Position numbers and translations under genes: made by a program
The notes under the pieces: generated by a model
Told to the model about the DNA's origin: nothing
The model's input: only the letters and a program-made list of their open reading frames with translations
Databases searched by the model: none
In this document: piece by piece, positions 36,112 through 44,089 of the stretch
Numbering within the stretch: position 1 is the first letter of the stretch
How the letters are laid out: every line of letters begins with the position of its first letter
From: Planctomonas psychrotolerans
Lineage (GTDB): Bacteria > Actinomycetota > Actinomycetes > Actinomycetales > Microbacteriaceae
Direction: 5' to 3'
Assembly (NCBI RefSeq): GCF_008642235.1
Contig: NZ_SJEV01000001.1
Span: 248,001 to 312,000, forward strand
Length of the DNA stretch: 64,000 bases

Positions 36112-37193
36112 CCGGCGATTCTCCATCCTCTGCTGGCCAGTTCCTCGGTGAGGCGGAGCTCCACCTCGGGGAGCACGCCGATCTCGGCGAGCCCGATCTG
36201 GGCGCCCGGCGAGTGCTCGATGCGCAGGTCTTCGAGGTTCACGCCGATCTCGCCGATGTGGGTGAGCAGACGCGCGAGCTGTCCGGGGGTGTCGTTGACC
36301 ATCACGATCACCTGACTGAAGCGGCGGTCCTGGCCGTGCTTGCCGGGGAGGCGGGCGACGCCGGTGTTGCCGGCGGCCAGCTGCTCGGCGAGGGCACGTC
36401 GGGCGCCCGGCGCGTCGAGGTCGTCGAGCGAGCGCACCACTTCGGTGGCGTCGGCGGCGAGGTCGCGCAAGATCTCGGCGACGAACGCCGAGTTCGCGCC
36501 CAGGATCTGCAGCCAGAGCTCGGGGGCGCTTGCGGCCACGCGCGTCACGTCGCGGATGCCCTGGCCGACGAGGCCGAGCGCCGCTTCCGGGGCGTCGACC
36601 AACCGGGACGCCATCAGCGTGGCGACGAGCTGCGGCACGTGCGAGGTGAGCGCCACGCTGCGGTCGTGCTCTTCGGCGGTCATCTCGAGCGGCACAGCGC
36701 CGAGATCGAGGATCATGTCCTCCACGAGCGCACCACCGCGATACGGGATCGCGTCGTGACCGGCGACGACCCACGGGCGGCCGAGAAACAGGTCGGCGCG
36801 CCCGGAGACCGCTCCCCCTCGCTCGCGGCCGGCGAGCGGATGCGAACCCAGGTAGCGGGACAGGTCCGCGCCCGCGGCGGCGAGTTCCTCGAGCGGGGCG
36901 ACCTTCACGCTCGCGACGTCGGTGACGATGGCGTCCGGGTACGCGGAGAGCTCCGCGGCCACGGTGCGAGCTGTCACGTCGGGTGGCACGCACACGACCA
37001 CGAGGGCGGGCGCGTCGTCGGGCGCGGTCGCCCGACCGGCGCCGTAGTCGATGGCGAGCCGCAGCTGCGCAGGCGAGGCGTCGTCGAGCACCACGTCGAC
37101 CCCGCGGGCGCGGAGCCCGAGGCCGACGCTGGTGCCGAGGAGGCCGGTGCCGACCACGCGCACGGTCACGCCGGCGAGGCGACTATCGGTCAC
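36108..37193 (-). CDS. tyrA: prephenate dehydrogenase with ACT domain
   Basis: 361 residues. It oxidises prephenate to 4-hydroxyphenylpyruvate for tyrosine synthesis. The Rossmann [13 protein letters not shown] is at about 15-27; active-site landmarks are [11 protein letters not shown] (about 117) and [11 protein letters not shown] (about 180); an ACT-like domain, [19 protein letters not shown], occupies the last 75 residues and probably gives tyrosine feedback inhibition. The GTG start overlaps the rluB stop (GTGA) and the stop overlaps cmk (ATGA). Presence between rluB and cmk is usual in Micrococcales. Confidence 0.95.
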   Translation of the reverse strand: MTDSRLAGVTVRVVGTGLLGTSVGLGLRARGVDVVLDDASPAQLRLAIDYGAGRATAPDDAPALVVVCVPPDVTARTVAAELSAYPDAIVTDVASVKVAPLEELAAAGADLSRYLGSHPLAGRERGGAVSGRADLFLGRPWVVAGHDAIPYRGGALVEDMILDLGAVPLEMTAEEHDRSVALTSHVPQLVATLMASRLVDAPEAALGLVGQGIRDVTRVAASAPELWLQILGANSAFVAEILRDLAADATEVVRSLDDLDAPGARRALAEQLAAGNTGVARLPGKHGQDRRFSQVIVMVNDTPGQLARLLTHIGEIGVNLEDLRIEHSPGAQIGLAEIGVLPEVELRLTEELASRGWRIAG

Positions 37194-40051
37194 GACCCGT
37201 CCCGATCGCGACGTGGGTTGTTCCGGGGACCGTCGTGCGGCGGCCGGGAGTCGCGCGACCGGTACGGACGCTGCTCGTCGTTCCGCGGACGGGAGGGACG
37301 CTGCTCGTCATCGCGGGGGCGGCGCGCATCGTCGGAGCGGTTGCGCAGCGGGTACTCGCGGCGGCCACGGTCGGTGCGGTCAGCGTGATCGGAGCGGTCC
37401 GTGCGATCGGGGCGGCCGCCGCGGTCGGGCCGGTCCGTGCGGTCGGGCCGGTCCGTGCGGTCGGGCCGGTCCGTGCGGTCGGTGCGCGAGGGGAACGCGT
37501 CGCGTGAGTCGCGACGGTTCTCCGTGCGCGGGCGCTCGTCTCTGGATCGCGGCGCGTCTTCGCGGTCGGTCTGCGGCTGCTGGCGATCGCGCCACGACCC
37601 ACGGGGACGGTCGTCGCGGGGCGGTCGCGCATCGGATGAGCGGTTCGGGTCGTAGCGGTCACCGCGGTCCTGTGCCGGACGCGAGTCGTGCGCACGGTTC
37701 CGTTCCTGGTCCCGGTGCTGCGGCTGGTCACGGTCGCGCCACTGCCCACGCGGGCGGTCGCCCTCGCGCGGCGGACGGGAATCGCGGGATCCACCCCGGT
37801 CGTTCCGGTCACCCGTTCGATCCGGACGCGGCGTTCCGCGGTCGTAGTGACCCCCACTCCGCGGCTCGTCACGGTCACGCCACTGCCCACGCGGGCGATC
37901 GCCCTCGCGCGGCGGACGCGCATCACGCGAGCCGCCCCGGTCACTCCGGTCGCCCGTGCGATCCGGACGCGGCGTTCCGCGGTCGTAGTGACCGCCACCG
38001 CGCGGCTCGTCACGGTCACGCCACTGCCCACGCGGGCGATCGCCCTCCCGCGGCGGACGCGCATCACGAGAGTTGCTGCGGTCGTACCGGTCGCCGGACT
38101 GCGGCGAACGCGTGTCACGCGAGCCGCCCCGGTCGTACCGGTCACCGCCCTGCGGGGGTCGCTCACCCCGAGTGCGATCCTGACCCTGCGACGAGTCGCG
38201 GTCGCGCCACGAGCCCCGCGGGCGATCGCCGTCGCGCGGCGGACGCGCGTCGCGCGAGCCGCCCCGGTCGTAACGGTCACCGCCCTGCGGCGGTCGCGCA
38301 TCTCGGGAGGCACCACGGTCGTAGCGGTCACCGGACTGCGGCGGACGCGCATCCCGCGAAGCGCCACGGTCGTACCGGTCGCCGGATTGCGCCGGACGCG
38401 CGTCGCGCGAGCCAGCTCGGTCGTTCCGGTCGCCCGTGCGATCCGGTCGCGGAGTTCCGCGGTCGTAGTGGCCGCCGTCTTTCGACGCATCGCGATCGCG
38501 CCACGAGCCGCGCGGACGGTCGTCGTCGCGTGGCGGACGCGCGTCGCGCGAGGCGCCGCGGTCGTAGCGATCACCGGACTGCGGCGGACGCGCATCCCGC
38601 GAACCACCGCGATCGGTGCCCGGTGCACCGGCGCGCGGCGGTCGCGAATCGCGAGACCGCTCACGCCCCTGCGACGGCTTGTAGTCCTGCGGGCGGCTGC
38701 GGTCGCGTAGCTGCGCGCTCGGCAACTCGTCGGCATCCTCCCGCGGGGAGGACGACTGCTCGCCCCGCGGCGCACGCTCCTCGCGCGATGTCGACGCGCG
38801 GTCCGGCGCGCCGGCCTTCGCGGCGGCATCCGGCGCCTGGGCGGCGCGCGACAGCGTGAGCAGCGAGCCGAGCTCCTCGCGGGTGAGGTGCCGGGAGCGC
38901 CCGACGGGCAGCGAGCCCAGGTGCAGGGGTCCGAACTGGCGACGCACCAGCTCCACGACCGGGTGGCCGACGGCCTCGAGCATGCGCCGCACGATGCGGT
39001 TGCGACCGGAGTGCAGCGTGATCTCCACGAGCGACGCGTCGCCGCCATCCGGCAGCCCGGCGAGCAGTCGGGCCTTGTCTGCGGCGATGGGGCCGTCGTC
39101 GAGCTCGATGCCGCGGGTGAGCGTGGCGATGGTCTGCGGGGTGACCCGGCCGGTGACCTTGGCGATGTAGGTCTTGTCCACGCCGAACGACGGATGCGCG
39201 AGCACGTGCGCGAGGTCGCCGTCGTTGGTGAGGATGAGGAGCCCCGACGTCTCGGCGTCGAGACGCCCCACGTTGAAGAGCCGCTCCTCGTACGCGTCGG
39301 TGAACTGGGTGAGGTCGGGGCGGCCGCGGCCGTCCCGCATCGAACTGACGACGCCGACCGGCTTGTTCAGCATCACGTAGCGCTTGGTGGTGTCGAGTTG
39401 CACGGCGGTGTTGTCGACGGAGATCTTGTCGTTCACCGGGTCGACGCGGCGGCCGGCCTCGGTGACCACGACGCCGTTCACGCGCACGCGTCCGGCGGCG
39501 ATCAGGTCTTCCGAGACGCGGCGCGAGCCGACACCGGCCGCGGCCATCACCTTCTGCAGGCGCACGCCGTCGGGGTGCTCCTCCTCGGTGAGGGCGTCCC
39601 CGAAGCCGAGGGTCTCGTCGGTCGCCGGCTCGGTGTCCCCGAGGTCGTCGGTGTCGTCGTCATCGGACTCGCTGACGTCGCCGTCAGCACGGGATTCGGC
39701 GGTTGCGGCAGCGGCGTCCTCGGTGTCGGCATCCTCCTCGTCGAAGTCCGCAGACTCGTCGAAGCCGTCGTCGGAATCGTCGGCGTCATCTTCGGAATCA
39801 TCGGATTCGTCGGCGTCGCTTTCGGTCTCGTCGGTGTTGGTGTCGACGGAGTCATCAGAAGCGTCACCGTGCGAATCGTTACCGATTTCAACGACGTCGC
39901 GCGGGTCACCTTCGTGCTCGTCGACTCCTGGGACGACGGGGTCGACGGACTCGGTCGGCGTCTCCGCGTCGCGCCCTCCCTCGGGGGAGCCGTGCTCCTC
40001 CGCATCCGCGGTGTCGTGGGGAAAATCGTGATCGTGTTCAGGGGCCGTCAT
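37190..40051 (-). CDS. rluB: RluB-like 23S rRNA pseudouridine synthase with long disordered tails
   Basis: 953 residues from the ATG at 40051. Three parts are clear. Residues 1-165 are almost all Asp, Glu, Ser and Thr. Residues about 165-400 are the enzyme: S4 domain VRLQKVMAAAGVGSRRVSEDLI, then the RsuA/RluB synthase core with FNVGRLDAETSGLLILTNDG (catalytic Asp in GRLDAETSGLL) and SGRNRIVRRM. The final ~530 residues are repeats of SRDARPPQSGDRYDRG and related Arg-Asp-Gly-rich units. The core modifies a uridine in helix 89 region of 23S rRNA. Tails of this size are unusual, though actinobacterial RluB homologues do carry Arg-rich extensions. The basic tail resembles RNA-binding, phase-separating segments. 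It overlaps scpB by 14 nt and tyrA by 4 nt. Confidence 0.9.
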   Translation of the reverse strand: MTAPEHDHDFPHDTADAEEHGSPEGGRDAETPTESVDPVVPGVDEHEGDPRDVVEIGNDSHGDASDDSVDTNTDETESDADESDDSEDDADDSDDGFDESADFDEEDADTEDAAAATAESRADGDVSESDDDDTDDLGDTEPATDETLGFGDALTEEEHPDGVRLQKVMAAAGVGSRRVSEDLIAAGRVRVNGVVVTEAGRRVDPVNDKISVDNTAVQLDTTKRYVMLNKPVGVVSSMRDGRGRPDLTQFTDAYEERLFNVGRLDAETSGLLILTNDGDLAHVLAHPSFGVDKTYIAKVTGRVTPQTIATLTRGIELDDGPIAADKARLLAGLPDGGDASLVEITLHSGRNRIVRRMLEAVGHPVVELVRRQFGPLHLGSLPVGRSRHLTREELGSLLTLSRAAQAPDAAAKAGAPDRASTSREERAPRGEQSSSPREDADELPSAQLRDRSRPQDYKPSQGRERSRDSRPPRAGAPGTDRGGSRDARPPQSGDRYDRGASRDARPPRDDDRPRGSWRDRDASKDGGHYDRGTPRPDRTGDRNDRAGSRDARPAQSGDRYDRGASRDARPPQSGDRYDRGASRDARPPQGGDRYDRGGSRDARPPRDGDRPRGSWRDRDSSQGQDRTRGERPPQGGDRYDRGGSRDTRSPQSGDRYDRSNSRDARPPREGDRPRGQWRDRDEPRGGGHYDRGTPRPDRTGDRSDRGGSRDARPPREGDRPRGQWRDRDEPRSGGHYDRGTPRPDRTGDRNDRGGSRDSRPPREGDRPRGQWRDRDQPQHRDQERNRAHDSRPAQDRGDRYDPNRSSDARPPRDDRPRGSWRDRQQPQTDREDAPRSRDERPRTENRRDSRDAFPSRTDRTDRPDRTDRPDRTDRPDRGGRPDRTDRSDHADRTDRGRREYPLRNRSDDARRPRDDEQRPSRPRNDEQRPYRSRDSRPPHDGPRNNPRRDRDGS
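37650..38660 (-). repeat. imperfect tandem repeats coding the RluB tail
   Basis: At the DNA level two periods are visible: about 141 bp (three copies starting near 37726, 37862 and 38003, reading DRPRGQWRDRDEP ... GGSRDARPP) and a 51-bp period coding 17 residues around 38060-38420 (SRDARPPQSGDRYDRGA). All preserve the reading frame. Slippage or recombination could change tail length without breaking the gene. Confidence 0.85.
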
Positions 40052-40802
40052 GGAAGCCCTCCGCTCCGTCGGCCAAAAGTGGCGATATGGGTGGTAGCTC
40101 GTCGATCGAATTGATCCCGAGCTGGGAGAGGAGCAGGTCGCTCGTCCCGTAGTGGATGGCGCCGGTCTCGCTGTCGGTGTACACCTCGGAGATGAGGCCA
40201 CGGGCGAGCAGCGTGCGCACGACCGAGTCGACGTTCACGGCCCGGATTGCGGCGACGGCGCCGCGGCTGATCGGCTGCTTGTAGGCGATGACCGCGAGCG
40301 TTTCGAGTGCCGCCTGCGACAGCTTGGTGGGGTTCTGGGTGAGCACGTAGTCGCGCACGACGTCGTCGTACTCGCCGCGCACGTAGATGCGCCAGCCGCC
40401 GCCCACCTCGCGCAACTCGAAGCCGCGACGCACCCTCCTACCGCTGGCGGGGGCGGATGCGGTGGTGCTGCCGGGCGCGACCGCGTCCCCGGCAGCGTCG
40501 CCGACCCCAGCGCCGGCTCCGTCACCCGCGCCCGCACCCCCGCCATACGGCGCGACACCGTCGTAGTCGGCGACGAGCCGCTCGATGGCCTGGCGCACCA
40601 CGGATACGGGGCGGTCTACGGCGGTGGCGAGGTGCACGAGGCTCTGGGGCTCGTCGGCCACCATCAGCACGGCCTCGAGGGCGCGATCGACATCGAGGTG
40701 AGCGGCCGCGTGCGGCGGGCGCGCATCCGTCACCGAGGTCGCCGACTCGGCCGGCGCGGGAGTGCCCGCGGCCGACGCGTTCGTGTCGGTGTCAGTTGTC
40801 AT
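40038..40802 (-). CDS. scpB: segregation and condensation protein ScpB
   Basis: 254 residues. ScpB is the kleisin-associated winged-helix partner of SMC and ScpA in chromosome condensation. The two winged helices are VDRALEAVLMVADEPQSLVHLA (first) and LSQAALETLAVIAYKQPISRGAVAAIRAVNVDSVVRTLLARGLI (second). Between them an insert of about 35 Gly/Ala/Asp/Ser residues (GGGAGAGDGAGAG...) is not in the family model. Its start is 11 nt inside the end of scpA and its end lies 14 nt inside rluB, so the genes are translationally coupled. Confidence 0.95.
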   Translation of the reverse strand: MTTDTDTNASAAGTPAPAESATSVTDARPPHAAAHLDVDRALEAVLMVADEPQSLVHLATAVDRPVSVVRQAIERLVADYDGVAPYGGGAGAGDGAGAGVGDAAGDAVAPGSTTASAPASGRRVRRGFELREVGGGWRIYVRGEYDDVVRDYVLTQNPTKLSQAALETLAVIAYKQPISRGAVAAIRAVNVDSVVRTLLARGLISEVYTDSETGAIHYGTSDLLLSQLGINSIDELPPISPLLADGAEGFHDGP

Positions 40803-41706
40803 AGTCCGCTCCCAGATTAGCGAGACTCTCGTCGGACCAGACCGCCGCCGTCCAGCGCAGGGTGAGCTCGCCGAGCGGCTCGAGCTGCTCGAAGGAGAGC
40901 GCCGCCGCGCGGTAGAGCTCGAGCACGGCGAGGAATCGCGCCACGATCACGCCCTTCTGCTCGGCGCCCGCGATGAGCTCGCGGAACGTCAGCTGCTCCC
41001 CCGCCCGCAGCCGCGACACCACGAACGCGGCCTGTTCGCGGATGCTCACGAGCGGCGCGTGCAGGTGGTCGAGCCCCACCGTCGGGATCTCCTTGGGCGT
41101 GAACGCAAGGGTGGCGATCGCGGCGAAGTCGTCGAGCGTGACGGTCCAGACCAGCTCGGGCACCGACCGGCGGTACTTCTCCTCCATCCGCACGTTTCGG
41201 GCGTGCCGACCGCCCTCCTCGTCGAGACGCGCGGAGAACCACTCGGCCGCCTTCTTGAAGGCGCGGTACTGCAGCAGGCGCGCGAAGAGCAGGTCGCGTG
41301 CCTCGAGCAGCGCCACGTCCTCGGCGTCGACGAGCTCGCCCTGCGGCAGCAGCCCGACCACCTTGAGGTCGAGCAGGGTGGCCGCCACGACGAGGAACTC
41401 GCTGGCCTGGTCGAGTTCCTTCTCGGTGTCGATGCCGCGGATGAAGGAGATGAACTCGTTCGTGACGAGGCTGAGGCTCACCTCGGTGATGTCGAGTTCG
41501 TGCTTGGCGATGAGCGAGAGCAGGAGGTCGAACGGGCCCTCGAAGTTGCCGAGCGACACCGAGAACGGCGCGCGCACCGCGCCCGGAGCGGCAGGCGCCT
41601 CGGCGCCCGCGTCCGGCACGGTCTCCACCGCGGTCAGTCGACGCGCGGGCGCTCCGGGGAGCCGGCCCGCCGCATCCTCGCCTCCCGGATCAGGCGACGG
41701 CGCCAC
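40792..41706 (-). CDS. scpA: segregation and condensation protein ScpA
   Basis: 304 residues, GTG start at 41706. The kleisin N-terminal region FSVSLGNFEGPFDLLLSLIAKHELDITEVSLSLV is diagnostic, with FLVVAATLLDLKVVGLLP after it; the C-terminal winged helix FRELIAGAEQKGVIVARFLAVLEL joins SMC heads. The first 45 residues are Ala/Pro-rich and poorly conserved, so a later start is possible. It overlaps parA by 17 nt and scpB by 11 nt. Confidence 0.95.
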   Translation of the reverse strand: MAPSPDPGGEDAAGRLPGAPARRLTAVETVPDAGAEAPAAPGAVRAPFSVSLGNFEGPFDLLLSLIAKHELDITEVSLSLVTNEFISFIRGIDTEKELDQASEFLVVAATLLDLKVVGLLPQGELVDAEDVALLEARDLLFARLLQYRAFKKAAEWFSARLDEEGGRHARNVRMEEKYRRSVPELVWTVTLDDFAAIATLAFTPKEIPTVGLDHLHAPLVSIREQAAFVVSRLRAGEQLTFRELIAGAEQKGVIVARFLAVLELYRAAALSFEQLEPLGELTLRWTAAVWSDESLANLGADYDN

Positions 41707-42592
41707 GCGAAATCAGTTCGCGGGCAACACCACGGTAGGCGTGCGCCGCGGGGTGCTCGGGGGCGAACTCGCCGATCGGCTTGCCCGCCACGCTTGCGTC
41801 GGGGAACTTGACGGTGCGGCCGATCACGGTCTCGAGCACGCGGTCGCCGAACGCCTCGACGACGCGCTGCAGCACCTCGCGGGAGTGCAGTGTGCGAGAG
41901 TCGTACATGGTGGCGAGGATCGCGTCGAGCTCGAGCGCCGGGTTGAGCCGGTCGCGCACCTTGTCGATGGTCTCGACGAGCAGGGCGACGCCGCGCAGCG
42001 CGAAGAACTCGCACTCGAGCGGGATGAGCACGCCGTGGCTGGCGGTGAGCGCGTTCACGGTGAGCAGACCGAGCGACGGCTGGCAGTCGATGAGGATCAC
42101 GTCGTAGTCGTTGCTCACCTTGCGGAGCACGCTGGCGAGGATCTGCTCGCGGGCGACCTCGTTGACGAGGTGCACCTCGGCGGCCGACAGGTCGATGTTG
42201 GCCGGGATGATGTCGAGGTTCTCGATGTCGGTGCGCTGGATGACGTCGCGCGGGTCCTTAATGGAGCCGAGCAGCAGGTCGTACACCGTGGGCGCATCGT
42301 GGGTCTGCATCGCGAGGCCGGCGGAGAGCGCGCCCTGCGGATCGAAGTCGACCACGAGCACCTTGCGGCCCACCTCGGCGAACGATGCGCCGAGGTTGAT
42401 GGTGGTCGTGGTCTTGCCCACGCCGCCCTTCTGGTTGCAGAGGGAGATGATGCGCGCGGGTCCGTGGGAGTTCAGCGGGGGCGGCTGCGGGAACTCTCTG
42501 CGGGGTCTACCGGTCGGGCCGAGTACGGGGGCCTCCAGTCCGGGGAGTTCGGCCACACCTTTTCCGTTTCGAGACATACCGTTCCGAGTCAC
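41690..42592 (-). CDS. parA: ParA/Soj chromosome-partition ATPase
   Basis: 300 residues. The deviant Walker A motif CNQKGGVGKTTTTINLGA with its signature Lys is at about 52-70, followed by VVDFDPQGALSAGL and ILIDCQPSLGLLTVNAL. It is the ParA of the parA-scpA-scpB cluster, distinct from the origin-proximal parAB pair; no parB is next to it. The first 45 residues are Pro-rich. Start GTG 42592; an ATG at 42577 is an alternative. The gene is first in the run down to der; the promoter should lie in 42593-42700. Confidence 0.95.
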   Translation of the reverse strand: MTRNGMSRNGKGVAELPGLEAPVLGPTGRPRREFPQPPPLNSHGPARIISLCNQKGGVGKTTTTINLGASFAEVGRKVLVVDFDPQGALSAGLAMQTHDAPTVYDLLLGSIKDPRDVIQRTDIENLDIIPANIDLSAAEVHLVNEVAREQILASVLRKVSNDYDVILIDCQPSLGLLTVNALTASHGVLIPLECEFFALRGVALLVETIDKVRDRLNPALELDAILATMYDSRTLHSREVLQRVVEAFGDRVLETVIGRTVKFPDASVAGKPIGEFAPEHPAAHAYRGVARELISRGAVA

Positions 42593-42798
42593 ACCGACGC
42601 CTTCACTACCTCGCCCGGCTCTCGAGTAGGCCGGTCGTTCCAGTGTAGAACGGGCACGACGCGGGCCCGAACTGCCTCGCCGGGGCCGTCACGATCGGGT
42701 CCGGCCGCGCAGGGGCGGGATGGGAGAGGGACGGGACGCAGGGACGGGCGTCGGAACGCCTCCGCCTTCGGAACCGAGCGGCAGGGACGCCGCGAGGA

Positions 42799-43686
42799 TC
42801 ACCGGGCGGTGAGCACGTCCCGAGCCGAGGCCCAGCGCCGGATGCCGTACCTGTCGTTGTCGAGGGCGTGGAACTTGCCGTCCCCGCTGTACATGTTCGC
42901 CAGGTACTGCATGCCCTGCCACGCGGGGAACGCGTCGCCCTTCTCCTTCGACAGCCCCCTGCCGATGCGAGCCATCAGCCGCAGGAGCCGGATGCCGCCC
43001 GCGAAGGTGGCGCGGAAGCGCGTGCCGGATACATCGGTCATGAGGGCGGTGAGGTCCCGCGCCGAGACGGTGTCCCCGGCGATGCGGAGGAAGCGGGGAG
43101 CCTCGACGTCGAGGGCGGCCTCGGCGATGAACGAGGCGGCGTCGTCCTTCGTGGTGAAGTCCATGCCCTGCGTCGCGCTCCGCCAGTAGAGCACCCGGCG
43201 ACGGCCGAAGAGGATGATGGGAGCGACACCGGTCAGCATGTCCGCGAATGCGCCGATGAGCACCGACGTCGCGCGGATCGGGGCGGCGTCGAGCCGGATG
43301 CGGAAGTCGCGCCGGAGCTGCAGGTTGCGGTTCGAGCCGTCCTGGATCGTCGTGTAGTCGATCGAGTAGTCGGACGGGATGAAACGCGGCACGCCGGCGG
43401 CCACGGCGGCGTCGAGCAGCTGCGTCTGGGCCGTGAGGATCACCGGCTCGAGGCCGTTCACGGCGGAGACCACGCAGTCGACGTCGCGCATCGCCTCACG
43501 CAGACCGTTTCCGTCGGCGTAGTCCGTCTCCACCACGGCGACGCCGAATGCCCGCAGGCGCTCGACCGCGTGCGAGTCGGTGCCGGGTCGTGTCAAAGCG
43601 CGCACGGTGGCATTGCGGGCGAGGAGTTCACGGGCGATGCGGTGACCGAAGTCACCGGTCGCCCCGGCGAGCAGGATCACTGTCAT
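42799..43686 (-). CDS. NmrA-like NAD(P)-binding oxidoreductase
   Basis: 295 residues from the ATG at 43686. The Rossmann motif LLAGATGDFGHRIARELLA (about 5-23) and the NmrA-type pattern ALTRPGTDSHAVERLRAFGVAVVETD, DCVVSAVNG and PRFIPSDYSIDYTT put it in the atypical short-chain reductase/isoflavone-reductase group. These act as redox sensors or as reductases; the substrate is unknown. It lies alone between parA and the iron transport genes. Confidence 0.87.
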   Translation of the reverse strand: MTVILLAGATGDFGHRIARELLARNATVRALTRPGTDSHAVERLRAFGVAVVETDYADGNGLREAMRDVDCVVSAVNGLEPVILTAQTQLLDAAVAAGVPRFIPSDYSIDYTTIQDGSNRNLQLRRDFRIRLDAAPIRATSVLIGAFADMLTGVAPIILFGRRRVLYWRSATQGMDFTTKDDAASFIAEAALDVEAPRFLRIAGDTVSARDLTALMTDVSGTRFRATFAGGIRLLRLMARIGRGLSKEKGDAFPAWQGMQYLANMYSGDGKFHALDNDRYGIRRWASARDVLTAR

Positions 43687-43784
43687 GGGATTCTCGTTTC
43701 TGGGACAGGGAAACGTAACACGCGTCGGGCACTCCCCCGCTCCACGTACGTGCCGCGCCAGCCGTCCTCGCACCCGATGAACCT

Positions 43785-44046
43785 CCCCGCCACACCTATC
43801 GGGCTAGAGGCGAGATGCATCCGGAGCGGCGACGCAGACCGGAAGCGGCGAGAGGTGCGCGGCGACGGGAGCGGAATGGTGGACGGTCGCGGGCATGCCT
43901 GGTCGGACGGGCTCTTCCGGTTTGGGGTGCTCGCCGCTCCCGACCGCCCTCCCCGCCACACATATTGGGCTAGCGGCGAGATGAATCGGGAGCTGGGACG
44001 CGCAATGGAAGCGGCGAGAGGTGTGTGGCGACGGGCAACGGGAGCG
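43785..44046. repeat. two direct copies of a ~92-bp structured repeat
   Basis: 43785-43875 and 43951-44046 are related along their full lengths: both start CCCCGCCACAC, go through GGGCTAG and GGCGAGATG, and end GGCGAGAGGTG followed by GGCGACGGG. The ends are mutually inverted (CGCCACAC and GTGTGGCG), so each copy can fold on itself. No gene is present in 43687-44089. It resembles a small non-autonomous element or a duplicated structured leader. Confidence 0.75.
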
Positions 44047-44089
44047 GCGACGCGGAACGAGTCCGGCGATGCGGGACGGAAGTGGCGCG

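Noticed and set aside
36112-36993. A 537-residue cmk with long N-terminus
   Set aside because: The extra 294 codons overlap tyrA in another frame and are Arg-rich shadow; the ATG at 36111 overlaps the tyrA stop as in other genes here.
37051-38859. A 602-codon plus-strand open frame over the rluB tail, and similar long plus-strand frames at 44021-45799 and 40973-43189
   Set aside because: Antisense shadows of high-GC genes: Arg/Gly/His-rich text, no family motifs, no ribosome binding site, and the opposite strand has clear conserved proteins.
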